DNA of 64,000 nucleotides from Dermatophilaceae bacterium Soc4.6 (GTDB lineage: Bacteria > Actinomycetota > Actinomycetes > Actinomycetales > Dermatophilaceae): the NCBI GenBank assembly GCA_039889245.1, contig JAZGVH010000002.1, forward strand, positions 4,650,001 to 4,714,000, read 5' to 3'. A program made the translations under genes and the position numbers. This document shows, in pieces, positions 54,970-64,000 of this stretch; positions within the stretch are counted from its first letter, which is position 1, and each line of letters starts with the position of its first letter. Under the pieces are notes generated by a model. That model made no database searches, was not told the origin of the DNA, and saw nothing but the letters and a program-made list of their open reading frames with translations.

Positions 54970-57027
54970 ATGAGGAACGCGATGACGACGAGTGGAAGTC
55001 CCCAGCAGGTGGCGGTGCCCAGCGCCGAGCACGCTGAGGTCCGTGTGGGCCGGCGCAGCAGACTCGCCAGCATCGCGCTGGTGGTGGTCCTGCTCGCCGT
55101 CAGCGCCTTCGCCGTGTGGTCGTCTCAGGCGACGAGTGCAGCCGTCGACCGGGCGGTCAGCGCGAGCCTGCTCTCGGACGACTACTCCGAGGCGGCCAGC
55201 GCCGTCGGCGCCGAGGAGTCCCTGGAGCGCAAGTACCGTCTGGAGCCCGGCCCGGACGTGCAGCTGAAGTACGACGCGGCCGCCGCTCGCTTCGTCGCCG
55301 CACTGGAGAGCGTCCGTCGGGACGGCAGCGACCACGACCGCTCACTCGTCGACGGTGTCCTGGCGCTGCACACGAAGTACCTCGCGGCGATCGTGCGGCT
55401 GTTCAGCGCGACCGACCGCGCCGACACCGCTGCCGCCAACCGGGTCGACACCGACGAGGTCGACCCGTCCTTCGGGACCATCGAGGCATCCGTCCTCGAT
55501 GCGGCCCAGAAGATGCACGTGGAGTCGCTGCACCAGATGGGTGCCCTGCAGCGTCTGGAGATGGTGACCCGGCTCTTCACCCCCATGGTGTTCCTCCTCG
55601 GCCTCCTGCTGGTTGCTGCCCTCGCGAAGGTGACCCGTGGGCACCAACGGTTGCTCGGTGCCGAGCGGGCGCAGGCGGTGCACGACTCGTTGCACGACGC
55701 TCTCACCAAGCTGCCCAACCGGACCCTGCTGGCCGACCGCTTCGGCCAGGCGCTGCGCTCCGACGCACGCAGCGGCACGAGGACCGGGATGCTGCTCATC
55801 GACCTCGACCGGTTCAAGGAGGTCAACGACACCTTCGGCCACCACTACGGCGACGAGCTCCTGGCGCAGATCGGGCCGCGTCTGACTGCCGCACTGCGCG
55901 AGGTGGACACCGTGGCCCGACTGGGTGGTGACGAGTTCGCGGTACTCCTGCCGGACATCCGCACGGTCGAGGACGCCGTCGCGATCGCCACGAAGCTCCA
56001 GGCAGCCCTCCAGACCCCGTTCCACGTCCTCGGAGTCGACCTCGACGTCGAGGCGAGCGTGGGGGTGGTCGTCTCCGGCGAGCACGGCGATGACGCCAGC
56101 ATCCTGCTGCAGCACGCCGACATCGCCATGTACGTCGCGAAGGCCCAAAGCGCCGGCGTGTCGATCTACGACCCCGACCTCGACGGCCACACCCCGGAGA
56201 AGCTGTCCCTGCTGGGTGACCTGCGACGGGCGCTGGAGAACGACGAGCTGGTGCTGCACTACCAGCCCAAGATCGGCCTGGACACCGGTGACGTCATCGG
56301 TTTCGAGGCGTTAGTCCGCTGGCAGCATCCGGAGCGGGGCCTGGTCTTCCCCGACGACTTCATCCCCATGGCTGAGCACACCGGCCTCATCGGAGCCCTG
56401 AGCCGACGGGTCCTGGACCTGGCCCTGGCTCAGTCGCGCCGGTGGTCCGACGCGGGGCAGTCCGTGACGGTCTCGGTGAACCTCTCGGCTCGGAACCTGC
56501 TCGACGAGCACCTGCCAGCGGTCGTCGAGGAGCTCCTCGCCCGACACGGCGTCGCTGCCGACCTGCTCGTGCTCGAAGTCACCGAGTCGGCCCTGATGAC
56601 CGAGCCCGTCCGCGCCCAGCGGCTGCTCGAGGAGCTGTCCGCCCTCGGGGTGCGTATCTCGATCGACGACTTCGGCGCCGGCTACACCAGTCTCGGCCAG
56701 CTCAAGACGCTGCCGGTCAGCGAGCTCAAGATCGACAAGTCCTTCGTCATGACCATGGCCGAGGGCGGCAGCGACGACATGATCGTCCACAGCGTCATCG
56801 AGCTGGGCCACAACCTCGGCCTGTCGATCGTCGCCGAGGGCGTGGAGGACGCACGGACGTTGGCCAAGCTCGCGGAGTACGGCTGCGACCTCGCGCAGGG
56901 CTACTACCTCTGTCGGCCGGCAGCACCGGACGCGCTGGGCCTCGGCCGGGCCCCCCGACCTGCCTCACCCGTCGACACCGAGGCATCGCAGGCGAGTCCG
57001 ATGACCCCCGTCTCGGCCTCCCTCTGA
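54970..57027 (+). CDS. membrane GGDEF-EAL cyclic-di-GMP protein
   Basis: 685 residues from ATG 54970. Transmembrane helix at about 33-52 (ASIALVVVLLAVSAFAVWSS) and another at about 203-222 (FTPMVFLLGLLLVAALAKV), enclosing an extracytoplasmic sensory helix bundle of about 150 residues. Then GGDEF domain with intact LGGDEF (about 318) and an I-site REVD just before it, and EAL domain with GFEALVRW (about 446), SVNLSARN and DDFGAGYTSLGQLK. Both active-site motifs look intact, so both cyclase and phosphodiesterase activities are possible. Confidence 0.95.
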   Translation: MRNAMTTSGSPQQVAVPSAEHAEVRVGRRSRLASIALVVVLLAVSAFAVWSSQATSAAVDRAVSASLLSDDYSEAASAVGAEESLERKYRLEPGPDVQLKYDAAAARFVAALESVRRDGSDHDRSLVDGVLALHTKYLAAIVRLFSATDRADTAAANRVDTDEVDPSFGTIEASVLDAAQKMHVESLHQMGALQRLEMVTRLFTPMVFLLGLLLVAALAKVTRGHQRLLGAERAQAVHDSLHDALTKLPNRTLLADRFGQALRSDARSGTRTGMLLIDLDRFKEVNDTFGHHYGDELLAQIGPRLTAALREVDTVARLGGDEFAVLLPDIRTVEDAVAIATKLQAALQTPFHVLGVDLDVEASVGVVVSGEHGDDASILLQHADIAMYVAKAQSAGVSIYDPDLDGHTPEKLSLLGDLRRALENDELVLHYQPKIGLDTGDVIGFEALVRWQHPERGLVFPDDFIPMAEHTGLIGALSRRVLDLALAQSRRWSDAGQSVTVSVNLSARNLLDEHLPAVVEELLARHGVAADLLVLEVTESALMTEPVRAQRLLEELSALGVRISIDDFGAGYTSLGQLKTLPVSELKIDKSFVMTMAEGGSDDMIVHSVIELGHNLGLSIVAEGVEDARTLAKLAEYGCDLAQGYYLCRPAAPDALGLGRAPRPASPVDTEASQASPMTPVSASL

Positions 57028-57131
57028 CCGCTGAGGCCGAGGTGGCGGCGTCCGTGGGCCCGTCCCGTCTGACAGCCGATGTGCGACCACGGGGGGAGGC
57101 GCCGCACAGGGCACGGGGTCACAATAGACGG

Positions 57132-58271
57132 GTGAGACCTCTCCTGACCGATCGCTCCTCCCTCCGCTGGGCCGCACCTGCGGCCGCCGTCGCCCTGCTC
57201 GCGGCCGGGGTGGGCCTCAGCCGGGTCACCGCCTCCGCCGACGGTGGTCTGCCCACGCTCACCGCGCAGCAGCTGCTCGTCGACGCGCAGGCGTCCGCCG
57301 TGTCGGGTCAGGTGCGCGGGCTCTCCGGCGTCGTGAGCAGCACCGCCGACCTCGGCCTGCCGCAGCTGCCGGGTCTCTCGAGCGCAGGGGGAGCGAGCGG
57401 CGACGCCTCGCTCACCTCGATCGTCAGCGGCACCCACACCTGGCGGGTGTGGGTCGGCGGCGCCACCACGCAGCGGGTCGCCCTGATGGGTGGCATGGGC
57501 GAGACCGACGTCGTGCGCAACGGCCGCGACGTCTGGCTGTGGTCGAGCAAGGACCAGAGCGCCATGCACACGACCCTGCCTGCGGAGCAGGCGGGCCAGG
57601 CTCCCCGGGCCCTGCCGACCGACGCCCCCCGCACTCCCGCGGAGGCGGCCAGCCGTGCGCTCGCGACCATCAGCCCGACCACGCAGGTGACGACCACGGG
57701 GCTCGCGACCGTGGCCGGACGCTCCGCCTACGAGCTCGTGCTCACCCCCCGCGACACCACGACGAGGGTCGGCCAGGTGCGCGTGGCCCTTGACAGCGAG
57801 ACCAAGGTGCTCCTGCGCACCCAGGTGTTCGCGACCGGCGCCAGCACGCCCGCCATCGACGTCGCCTACACCTCGGTCGACTTCGCGGTGCCGCCGGCCT
57901 CGACCTTCACCTTCACCCCGCCCCCCGGCACGACGGTGACCCAGCGGCCCTTCCCAACGGCTCCTTCCGCCGCGTCGAAGGCGGTCGCCACGGCAGCCGA
58001 GCGCAAGGCCTCGCCCCGGGTCGTCGGCACCGGCTGGAGCTCGGTGCTCGTCGCCCGGCTCCCGCAGACCACGGGCGTCACGCCGAGCGGCACCCCGAGC
58101 GACGGCGCGGCGCAGAGCCTCCTCTCGGCTCTGCCTCGCGTCTCCGGCGCTTGGGGCACCGGGCGCCTGCTCGACGGGCGGCTGTTCTCCGCCGTGCTCA
58201 CCGACGACGGCCGGGTCGCCGTCGGCGCCGTGCCCCCCGCCCAGCTGTATGCCGCCCTCGCAGCCTCGTGA
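57132..58271 (+). CDS. LolA-like secreted/periplasmic protein
   Basis: 379 residues from GTG 57132. An N-terminal signal or anchor (LRWAAPAAAVALLAAGVGLS) is followed by a beta-rich region: LTAQQLLVDAQASAVSGQVR, VVRNGRDVWLWSSKDQSAMH and GRSAYELVLTPRDTTTRVGQ, then VDFAVPPASTFTFTPPPGTT. This is the actinobacterial LolA/DUF2092-type fold. Its stop overlaps the ABC ATPase start (GTGA), so it probably acts with the exporter, perhaps on lipids or lipoproteins. Confidence 0.78.
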   Translation: MRPLLTDRSSLRWAAPAAAVALLAAGVGLSRVTASADGGLPTLTAQQLLVDAQASAVSGQVRGLSGVVSSTADLGLPQLPGLSSAGGASGDASLTSIVSGTHTWRVWVGGATTQRVALMGGMGETDVVRNGRDVWLWSSKDQSAMHTTLPAEQAGQAPRALPTDAPRTPAEAASRALATISPTTQVTTTGLATVAGRSAYELVLTPRDTTTRVGQVRVALDSETKVLLRTQVFATGASTPAIDVAYTSVDFAVPPASTFTFTPPPGTTVTQRPFPTAPSAASKAVATAAERKASPRVVGTGWSSVLVARLPQTTGVTPSGTPSDGAAQSLLSALPRVSGAWGTGRLLDGRLFSAVLTDDGRVAVGAVPPAQLYAALAAS

Positions 58272-59221
58272 GCCCCTCACCCGTCACGACGGGTGAGCTC
58301 GCGGTCAGCACGACGGGTCTGACCAAGCGCTTCGGCGCCCAGACCGCGGTCGACGGCCTCGACCTCGTCGTGCCCAGCGGAGCGGTCTACGGCTTCCTCG
58401 GTCCCAACGGCTCGGGTAAGACCACCACGATCCGCATGCTGCTCGGGCTGGTGTCGCCGACCGCCGGGTCACGCACCCTGCTCGGCCACGACATGACCCG
58501 GGATGCCGGAGCCGCCCTGGCCCGGGTGGGCTGCCTCGTCGAGGGCCCGGCCTTCCATCCCTACCTGTCGGGACGCGCCAACCTCAGGCGTCTCGACGCA
58601 GCCGACCTGCGCGCCGACCCCCGCACCACCCGGGTCCGGGTCGACGCCGCGCTCGACCGGGTCGGCCTGCTCGCGGCTGCGGGCAAGCGCTACCGCAACT
58701 ACTCGCTCGGCATGCGCCAGCGGCTGGCCCTCGCGGGAGCGCTGCTCGTGCCGCGCGACCTGCTCGTGCTCGACGAGCCCACCAACGGTCTCGACCCGCA
58801 GGGGACGCGCGAGGTGCGCCACCTCGTCGGGTCGCTCGCCGCCGAGGGCACGACCGTGCTGGTCTCGAGCCACCTGCTCGCCGAGGTCGAGCAGATCAGC
58901 ACCCACCTCGGGGTGATGAGCGCCGGGCGTCTCGTGGCCCAGGGCACGGCTGCGCAGGTGCGCGGGTCCGTCGCCGTGGTGGCTCGCGTCGCCACCGGCC
59001 AGCCGCAGGAGGCTCACCGGGTCCTGGTCGGTCTCGGCCTGACCGATGTCGTCACCGTCGCTGACGAGGTCAGGGCGCCACTGGGGGACCTGGCCCCCGA
59101 GACGGTGGTGGCGGCCCTGGTCCACGACGGGGTCGGGGTGCGGGCCTTCACGGTCGAGCGACCCAGCCTCGAGGACCTCTTCGTCCAGCTCACCGGGGAG
59201 GGCTTCGATGTCAGCGGCTGA
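58268..59221 (+). CDS. ABC transporter ATP-binding protein
   Basis: 317 residues. Walker A GFLGPNGSGKTTTIRMLLGL, Q-loop region, signature NYSLGMRQRLALAGALLV, Walker B LLVLDEPTNGLDPQGTREVR, and H-loop VLVSSHLLAEVEQIS. Of the drug/lipid-export (CcmA/DrrA-like) type. Coupled to LolA-like gene upstream and overlapping the permease gene downstream. Confidence 0.95.
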   Translation: MSPSPVTTGELAVSTTGLTKRFGAQTAVDGLDLVVPSGAVYGFLGPNGSGKTTTIRMLLGLVSPTAGSRTLLGHDMTRDAGAALARVGCLVEGPAFHPYLSGRANLRRLDAADLRADPRTTRVRVDAALDRVGLLAAAGKRYRNYSLGMRQRLALAGALLVPRDLLVLDEPTNGLDPQGTREVRHLVGSLAAEGTTVLVSSHLLAEVEQISTHLGVMSAGRLVAQGTAAQVRGSVAVVARVATGQPQEAHRVLVGLGLTDVVTVADEVRAPLGDLAPETVVAALVHDGVGVRAFTVERPSLEDLFVQLTGEGFDVSG

Positions 59222-60056
59222 CCCCACGACCACTTCCCGCCGTCCCGCGGCCCGTCTGCTGCGCTCCGAGCTCGGCCTCATTGCCGGGCGCCGTCGCAAC
59301 CAGATGGGGCTGCTCGTGCTCGCGGCGGTGCCCATCGTGCTCGCCGTCGCCGTGAAGGTGACGTCGGCCCCTTCGAGCGGCCGCGGTCCCGACTTCCTCT
59401 CGTCGGTCACCGCCAACGGTCTCTTCGTCGCCTTCGCCGCCCTGACCCTCGAGCTGCCTCTCTTCCTGCCGCTCGCCGTCGCCGTCCTCGCGGGCGACGC
59501 CATCGCCGGGGAGGCCAACCTCGGCACGCTGCGCTACCTGCTCACCGTGCCGGTCAGCCGGGCCCGACTCCTGGTGGTCAAGCTGCTGTCGCTCGCGATC
59601 GGTGCCTTCGAAGGCGTGCTGGTCGTGGGCCTCACGGGTGCGGTCATCGGCATCGCGCTCTTCGGGACGGGCCCCCTCACGACTCTCTCCGGCACGCAGA
59701 TCGGCTTCGGGGACGCCTGCTGGCGGCTGCTGCTCGTCATGCTCTACCTCGCGTGCTGCCTCACGGGGCTCGCCGCCGTCGGGCTCTTCGTCTCCACCCT
59801 CACCGAGCAGCCCATCGCCGCGACGGTGGAGGTGACGATCTTCTCCACGCTGTCCTTCATCCTCGACTCGGTGCCGCAGCTGGAATGGCTGCACCCCTAC
59901 CTCCTGGTCCACAACTGGACCGCCTTCGCCGACCTGCTGCGTGATCCCCCCTTCTGGGACACCGTGCGCCAGGGCCTGCTCGTCGCCGGCGCCTACGTCG
60001 TGGTCTTCGGCCTGCTCGCCTGGGCCCGCTTCGCCGGGAAGGACGTCACGAGCTGA
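59208..60056 (+). CDS. ABC transporter permease
   Basis: 282 residues from ATG 59208, overlapping the ATPase gene by 14 bases. About six helices (LLVLAAVPIVLAVAVKV, LPLFLPLAVAVLAGDAIAGE, GVLVVGLTGAVIGIALFGTG, LLLVMLYLACCLTGLAAVGL, then the last near 260-275). The EANLGTLRYLLTVPVSRARL segment is typical of ABC-2 permeases. Partner of the preceding ATPase. Confidence 0.92.
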   Translation: MSAADPTTTSRRPAARLLRSELGLIAGRRRNQMGLLVLAAVPIVLAVAVKVTSAPSSGRGPDFLSSVTANGLFVAFAALTLELPLFLPLAVAVLAGDAIAGEANLGTLRYLLTVPVSRARLLVVKLLSLAIGAFEGVLVVGLTGAVIGIALFGTGPLTTLSGTQIGFGDACWRLLLVMLYLACCLTGLAAVGLFVSTLTEQPIAATVEVTIFSTLSFILDSVPQLEWLHPYLLVHNWTAFADLLRDPPFWDTVRQGLLVAGAYVVVFGLLAWARFAGKDVTS

Positions 60057-60109
60057 TCAGCCTGCACCCGTGCCCGCTGGTAGGTTTCGCGCGTGAGGCA
60101 GGTGCACCG

Positions 60110-60871
60110 ATGACCCAGGCGCAGTGGGAGCTGCCGGCCTCGGTCTGGCAGGGGATCGACCGGTCGGGGCCGCTGCCGGTCTACCAGCAGGTGGCCAGCG
60201 TGCTCGAGCAGGCGATCCGCGACGAGCTGCTGCCGGCAGGTGCTCGGCTGGAGAACGAGGTCTCGCTCAGCGACCGGCTGCGCATCTCGAGGCCGACGGT
60301 GAGGCGGGCGATCCAGGACCTCGTCGACAAGGGTCTGCTCGTGCGGCGGCCCGGCGTCGGCACCACCGTGGTGCACGGACGCGTGATGCGGGGGGCCGAG
60401 CTGACCAGCCTGCACGCCGACCTCGAGCGGATGGGGCGGCACCCGAGCACCACGCTGCTGGGGCACGAGGTGGTCGCCGCCAACGACGTCCAGTCGGTCG
60501 GCCTCGGCGTGCCCGTCGCCACCCCGGTGCTGCACCTGCGCCGCATCCGTCTCGCCGAGGGCGCTCCCATCGCCCTGCTCGACAACGTCATGGCGCCCGA
60601 CCTCGCTGACCTCGACGTCGAGGCCCTCGAGCAGCGCAGCCTCTACGACCTGCTGCAGGAGCGGGGGGTCGCGGTGCGGGTGGCGCGCCAGCGGATCAGT
60701 GCCCGCACCGCCACCGCCGCCGAGGGCCGCCTGCTCGGGGTCCGCGCGGGCACAGCGCTGCTGACGGCCGACCGCACCGGGTTCGACGCCGTCGGTCGGG
60801 CCGTGGAGTTCGGTCAGCACCTCTACCTCGCCGACCGCTACTCCTTCGAGGTCACCCTCGTCAGCCGCTGA
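60110..60871 (+). CDS. GntR-family regulator (HutC/UTRA)
   Basis: 253 residues. N-terminal GntR winged helix (GPLPVYQQVASVLEQAIRDE, LSDRLRISRPTVRRAIQDLV, GLLVRRPGVGTTVV). C-terminal UTRA domain (LLGHEVVAANDVQSVGLGVP, VLHLRRIRLAEGAPIALLDN). Convergent with, and 34 bp from, the inositol operon end, so it is the likely inositol-responsive regulator; inferred from position. Confidence 0.9.
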   Translation: MTQAQWELPASVWQGIDRSGPLPVYQQVASVLEQAIRDELLPAGARLENEVSLSDRLRISRPTVRRAIQDLVDKGLLVRRPGVGTTVVHGRVMRGAELTSLHADLERMGRHPSTTLLGHEVVAANDVQSVGLGVPVATPVLHLRRIRLAEGAPIALLDNVMAPDLADLDVEALEQRSLYDLLQERGVAVRVARQRISARTATAAEGRLLGVRAGTALLTADRTGFDAVGRAVEFGQHLYLADRYSFEVTLVSR

Positions 60872-60904
60872 CGACCAGGTGCCCCGGCTCGACCCGGGTC
60901 GGGC

Positions 60905-62812
60905 TCACCCCAGCAGGGGTCGCTGCACCTGCCGCTGCTGCTCGTAGGCCTCCCGGGCGGCAGCCGTCGACCCGAGCGTCGACACCTCGGCGACCGGCAC
61001 GTCCCACCACCCCTCGCCATCGGGGGCGTAGACCAGGGGGTCGCTGGTGACGTGGATGAGCGTCGGCCCGCCGGAGGCCTTCGCCGTCGTCACCGCGGCG
61101 ACCAGCTGCGCGCGCGCGCCCGGCCCCGGCTCGATCTCGATGACGTCGATGCCGTAGCTGCGCGCGTTCATCGCCAGGTCGACCGGCAGCACCTCGCCGG
61201 CCTCGAAGCCTCCGCTCGCCTCGTCGAGGTAGCGGTAGCGGGTGCCGAACCGCTGGCTCCCGATGGTCTCGGACAGGTGCCCGATCGAGGCGTAGCCGTG
61301 GTTCTGCACCAGCACCACGATCACCTTGATCCGCTCGGCGACCGCGGTGAGCAGCTCGGTGTGGAGCATGAGGTAGGACCCGTCACCGACCATGACGATC
61401 GCGTCGCGGTCGGGCGCCGCGCGCCGGACCCCGAGGCCGGCGGCGATCTCGTAACCCATGCAGGAGAACGCGTACTCGACGTGATAGCCCAGCGGGTCGC
61501 GCACCCGCCACAGCTTGTGCAGGTCGCCCGGCAGGGAGCCCGCCGCCTGGATGACGACGTCGGTCGGGTCGCTCGCGGACTGCACGGCGCCGATGATCTC
61601 GGGCTGGCCGAGCAGGCTCGTGCCCGTCGGGGCGAGTGCCTCGTCCACCATCGCGTCCCAGGAGTGCTTCTCCGCCGCGACGAGCACGCTGTAGGACGAC
61701 TCGACGTGCCACCCCTGCAGCGCCTCACCGAGCGCGTCGAGCGCCTCACGGGCGTCGGCGACGACCGGTACCTGCGTACCGTGCTTGTAGGCGTCGAACG
61801 AGGCGACGTTGACGTTGACGAAGGCGACGCCCGGGTGCTGGAAGGCGCTGCGGCTGGCGGTCGTGAAGTCGCTGTAGCGGGTGCCGATGCCGATGACCAC
61901 GTCGGCCTGTGCCGCCAGCCGGTTGCCCGCGCTCGAGCCGGTCGCGCCGACGCCGCCGAGATACTGCGGATGGTCCCACGGCAGCGACCCGCCGCCGGCC
62001 TGGGTGGTGGCCACGGGCACGCCGGTGCTCTCGGCGAAGCGGGCCAGGGCCGCTTCGGCGCCGGAGTAGATGACGCCTCCGCCGGCCACGACCAGCGGGC
62101 GTCGGGCAGCCCGGATCGTCTCGAGGGCACGAGCCAGCGCGGCCCGCTCGGGCAGCGGCCGGCGCAGCACCCACTCGCGGTCCTGCAGGAACTCGACCGG
62201 CACGTCCAGCGCCTCAGCCTGCACGTCCTCGGGCAGCGAGATGGTGACGGCCCCGGTCTCGACCGGGTCGGTGAGCACCCGCATCGCAGCCAGGGCGATC
62301 GAGAAGAGCTGCTCGGGCCGCTGCACCCGGTCGAAGTAGCGCGACACCGGGCGGAAGGCGTCGTTGACCGTGATGCCGGTGTCGTGGGGCAGCTCGACCG
62401 CCTGCAGCACCGGGTCGGCGACCCGGGTCGCGAAGGTGTCGCTGGGCAGGATCAGCGCGGGCAGCCGGTTCGACGTGGCGAGGGCGGCGCCGGTGACCAT
62501 GTTGGTCGACCCGGGGCCCACCGACGCGGTGCTGGCGAAGGTGCCGAGGCGTCGGCGCATCCGGGAGTAGGCGACCGACTGGTGCACCATGGCCTGCTCG
62601 TTGCGGGCCTGGTGATAAGGCATCAGCCCCGGCTGGTCGACCGACAGCTGCTTGAGGGCCTGTCCCACCCCGGCGACGTTGCCGTGTCCGAAGATGCCGA
62701 AGGTGCCGGCCACCGTGCGCTCCCGGTGGCCGCCGTCGACGCTCCACTGGTGGGCGAGGAACTCGACGAGGGCCTGGCCCACCGTCATCCTGCGGGTCCG
62801 TGGGGTCATCAC
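60905..62812 (-). CDS. iolD: 3D-trihydroxycyclohexane-1,2-dione hydrolase
   Basis: 635 residues from GTG 62812, with ATG 62809 one codon later. ThDP-dependent enzyme: GTFGIFGHGNVAGVGQALKQ, YHQARNEQAMVHQSVAYSRM and STASVGPGSTNMVTGAALAT early, and the ThDP motif IVMVGDGSYLMLHTELLTAV followed by VLVQNHGYASIGHLSETIG near 470. The family opens the ring in myo-inositol catabolism to give 5-deoxy-glucuronate. Starts at the base after the iolB stop. Confidence 0.95.
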   Translation of the reverse strand: MMTPRTRRMTVGQALVEFLAHQWSVDGGHRERTVAGTFGIFGHGNVAGVGQALKQLSVDQPGLMPYHQARNEQAMVHQSVAYSRMRRRLGTFASTASVGPGSTNMVTGAALATSNRLPALILPSDTFATRVADPVLQAVELPHDTGITVNDAFRPVSRYFDRVQRPEQLFSIALAAMRVLTDPVETGAVTISLPEDVQAEALDVPVEFLQDREWVLRRPLPERAALARALETIRAARRPLVVAGGGVIYSGAEAALARFAESTGVPVATTQAGGGSLPWDHPQYLGGVGATGSSAGNRLAAQADVVIGIGTRYSDFTTASRSAFQHPGVAFVNVNVASFDAYKHGTQVPVVADAREALDALGEALQGWHVESSYSVLVAAEKHSWDAMVDEALAPTGTSLLGQPEIIGAVQSASDPTDVVIQAAGSLPGDLHKLWRVRDPLGYHVEYAFSCMGYEIAAGLGVRRAAPDRDAIVMVGDGSYLMLHTELLTAVAERIKVIVVLVQNHGYASIGHLSETIGSQRFGTRYRYLDEASGGFEAGEVLPVDLAMNARSYGIDVIEIEPGPGARAQLVAAVTTAKASGGPTLIHVTSDPLVYAPDGEGWWDVPVAEVSTLGSTAAAREAYEQQRQVQRPLLG

Positions 62813-63757
62813 TCAGCTCTCGTCGGGGGTGGTGGCGGGGGAGGGCAGGTAGGGCAGGCGCGGGTCGGGCTCCTGGCCGTCCCACGTGGCCCGGACCCAG
62901 CCGTGGGCCGGGTCGTCGCTGATCTGCCAGACCCGCTCGGGGTCGGGTCCGGCCATCACGTTGAGGTAGTAGAGGTCGTAGCCGGGCACCGCGGCGCAGG
63001 GGCCGTGCCAGCCGTGGGGCACGAGCGCGACATCGCCGGTGCGCACCTCGGTGAGGGTGTCGATCGGCCCGGCCGACGAGCCGTAGGTGCGCATCCACCC
63101 GTGCGGGTCGGCCTGCGGCGGGGCGCTCACGCCCCGGGTGACGGCCGCCTCGAAGTAGTAGATCTCCTCCAGCCGCGACTCCTGCCCCGGCACCAGCGTG
63201 TCGTGCTTGTGCGGCGGGTAGGACGACCAGTTCTCGGCCGGGGTGATGACCTCGCAGACGATGAAGCGACTGGCGTCGAGGGTCGCCGGCGTGCCGAAGT
63301 TGTGCACCTGGCGGCTGGAGCGGCCCGCTCCTCGCAGCTCGACCGGTACCTCGTCGCGGCGCACGTGCCGGGTCGGGTACGCCGTGTGGGCCGGTGCCTC
63401 GGCGACGGCGACCCGCCCGCTGCCGGTCACCGTCGCCGCGGTGCCGACCCCGAGGTAGAGCACGTCGCTCGGTCCGTCGAACACCCCGGCCCGACCCTCC
63501 AGCTCGACCCGCTGGGACGCGCCGTCGCCGCTGGTGTGCTCCACGGCATACGACCCGGACAGGGGCACGACGAGTCGCTCGACGTCACCGGCCGGTAGGT
63601 CGAGCACCGTGCTCGACGAGAGCTGGGCGACCCGAAGACCGGTGTGCTGCCAGCCCTCGAGCGAGGAGTCGACCACGCTCTCCCAAGGGCCGTCGACCAG
63701 GCTGCCACGGCGATGGAACCAGGCGTTGGTCGGCGGGCTCGACGGTGAACTCGTCAC
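62813..63757 (-). CDS. iolB: 5-deoxy-glucuronate isomerase
   Basis: 314 residues from GTG 63757. KduI/IolB cupin fold: a first half with SSTVLDLPAGDVERLVVPLS, then VHNFGTPATLDASRFIVCEV, the metal-binding YPPHKHDTLVPGQESRLEEI (His-x-His and Glu), YYFEAAV and VRTGDVALVPHGWHGPCAAV. It converts 5-deoxy-glucuronate to 2-deoxy-5-keto-gluconate. 7 bp after mmsA, directly before iolD. Confidence 0.95.
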   Translation of the reverse strand: MTSSPSSPPTNAWFHRRGSLVDGPWESVVDSSLEGWQHTGLRVAQLSSSTVLDLPAGDVERLVVPLSGSYAVEHTSGDGASQRVELEGRAGVFDGPSDVLYLGVGTAATVTGSGRVAVAEAPAHTAYPTRHVRRDEVPVELRGAGRSSRQVHNFGTPATLDASRFIVCEVITPAENWSSYPPHKHDTLVPGQESRLEEIYYFEAAVTRGVSAPPQADPHGWMRTYGSSAGPIDTLTEVRTGDVALVPHGWHGPCAAVPGYDLYYLNVMAGPDPERVWQISDDPAHGWVRATWDGQEPDPRLPYLPSPATTPDES

Positions 63758-63764
63758 GCAGACC

Positions 63765-64000
63765 TCAGTTCTGGGGGAAGCCGAGGTTGATGCCGGCGTG
63801 GCTGGGGTCGAGCCAGCGACTCGTGATCGCCTTGACCTGCGTGTAGAAGCGCACGCCCTCGGCGCCGTGGGCCTTGGTGTCGCCGAAGAGCGAGTCCCTC
63901 CAGCCACCGAAGGAGAAGGTGGCGACGGGCACAGGGATCGGCACGTTGATGCCGATCATGCCGACCTGCACCTCGTTCTGGAAGCGGCGGGCCGCCCCAC
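63765..64000 (-). CDS. mmsA: methylmalonate-semialdehyde dehydrogenase, C-terminal part
   Basis: Partial: the window edge removes the N-terminus. The visible end reads [40 protein letters not shown] and [20 protein letters not shown], which is the conserved C-terminus of CoA-acylating (methyl)malonate-semialdehyde dehydrogenase, MmsA/IolA. It catalyses the last step of inositol breakdown, to acetyl-CoA. First visible gene of the iol operon. Confidence 0.9.
   Translation of the reverse strand, partial: GAARRFQNEVQVGMIGINVPIPVPVATFSFGGWRDSLFGDTKAHGAEGVRFYTQVKAITSRWLDPSHAGINLGFPQN

Noticed and set aside
61052-63598. 848-codon plus-strand open frame
   Set aside because: It lies exactly opposite iolD and iolB, which have clear family motifs. 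Composition is Arg/Gly/Val/His-rich with no domain, a GC-rich antisense shadow.
1-64000. CRISPR array
   Set aside because: No series of evenly spaced short direct repeats was found; the regular repeats seen are IS21 ends and the paired palindromes.

Overview
The window is high-GC DNA with frequent GTG and TTG starts and strong Shine-Dalgarno sites. It carries actinobacterial families: GntR regulators, an iol operon, an actinobacterial LolA-like protein, and IS21, IS256 and IS1380 elements. It most likely comes from a Gram-positive actinobacterium, perhaps Micrococcales/Intrasporangiaceae-like; that placement is inference. Roughly 1-40.7 kb is a large integrated accessory island ending at a tyrosine integrase (39609-40715). 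From 41 kb on there is ordinary chromosome interspersed with insertion-sequence debris.

Island, left to right. (i) 0.2-4.1 kb: three genes of unknown function, the first with helix-turn-helix character. (ii) 4.2-4.85 kb: remnants of IS256 and IS21 transposases. (iii) 4.97-8.96 kb: a translationally coupled three-gene operon led by an XRE-HTH/GHKL-ATPase fusion, with a perfect palindrome just upstream. (iv) 9.4-18.2 kb: a restriction block. It holds a DUF3883-type protein, a NaeI-type endonuclease, a C5-cytosine methyltransferase, an NgoMIV-superfamily endonuclease, a Vsr endonuclease, a RAMA-domain protein, a second C5-methyltransferase and a second, more canonical NgoMIV-type endonuclease. 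The two methyltransferases share an almost identical target-recognition segment, so one common target is likely; GCCGGC is the obvious candidate, since NaeI and NgoMIV both cut it. (v) 18.9-30.4 kb: a four-gene, overlapping DISARM-like operon. It encodes a giant GHKL(sacsin-like)-SF2 helicase fusion, a UvrD-like SF1 helicase, DrmA and DrmB. No DrmC is visible, and the nearby C5-methyltransferases could act as the methylase arm of class 2 DISARM. (vi) 30.45-30.73 kb: an internally deleted copy of the first NgoMIV-superfamily gene together with its upstream region, in direct orientation. The 13.3-30.7 kb segment is therefore bracketed by direct repeats.

31.07-39.5 kb is clearly lower in GC, uses TTA codons, and forms one tight operon of seven genes. 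They encode a 2-hydroxyacid dehydrogenase, a DAO-type FAD oxidase, a one-TM membrane protein, a NACHT-like NTPase fused to an FGE-sulfatase domain, a PLP aminotransferase, a BBE-like FAD-linked oxidase and a polytopic membrane protein. I do not recognise this set as a described pathway or defence system; it is the best candidate for something undescribed.

Chromosomal side: a potassium channel, an Ltp-like surface protein and a complete IS21 element; then a GntR/FCD regulator, an NCS1 transporter and a hydantoin/allantoin racemase, with IS256 and IS1380 debris around and between them. These are followed by an APC permease, a GGDEF-EAL protein, a LolA-like protein with an ABC exporter pair, and a GntR/UTRA regulator convergent with an inositol catabolic operon (mmsA/iolA partial, iolB, iolD) that runs off the right edge.
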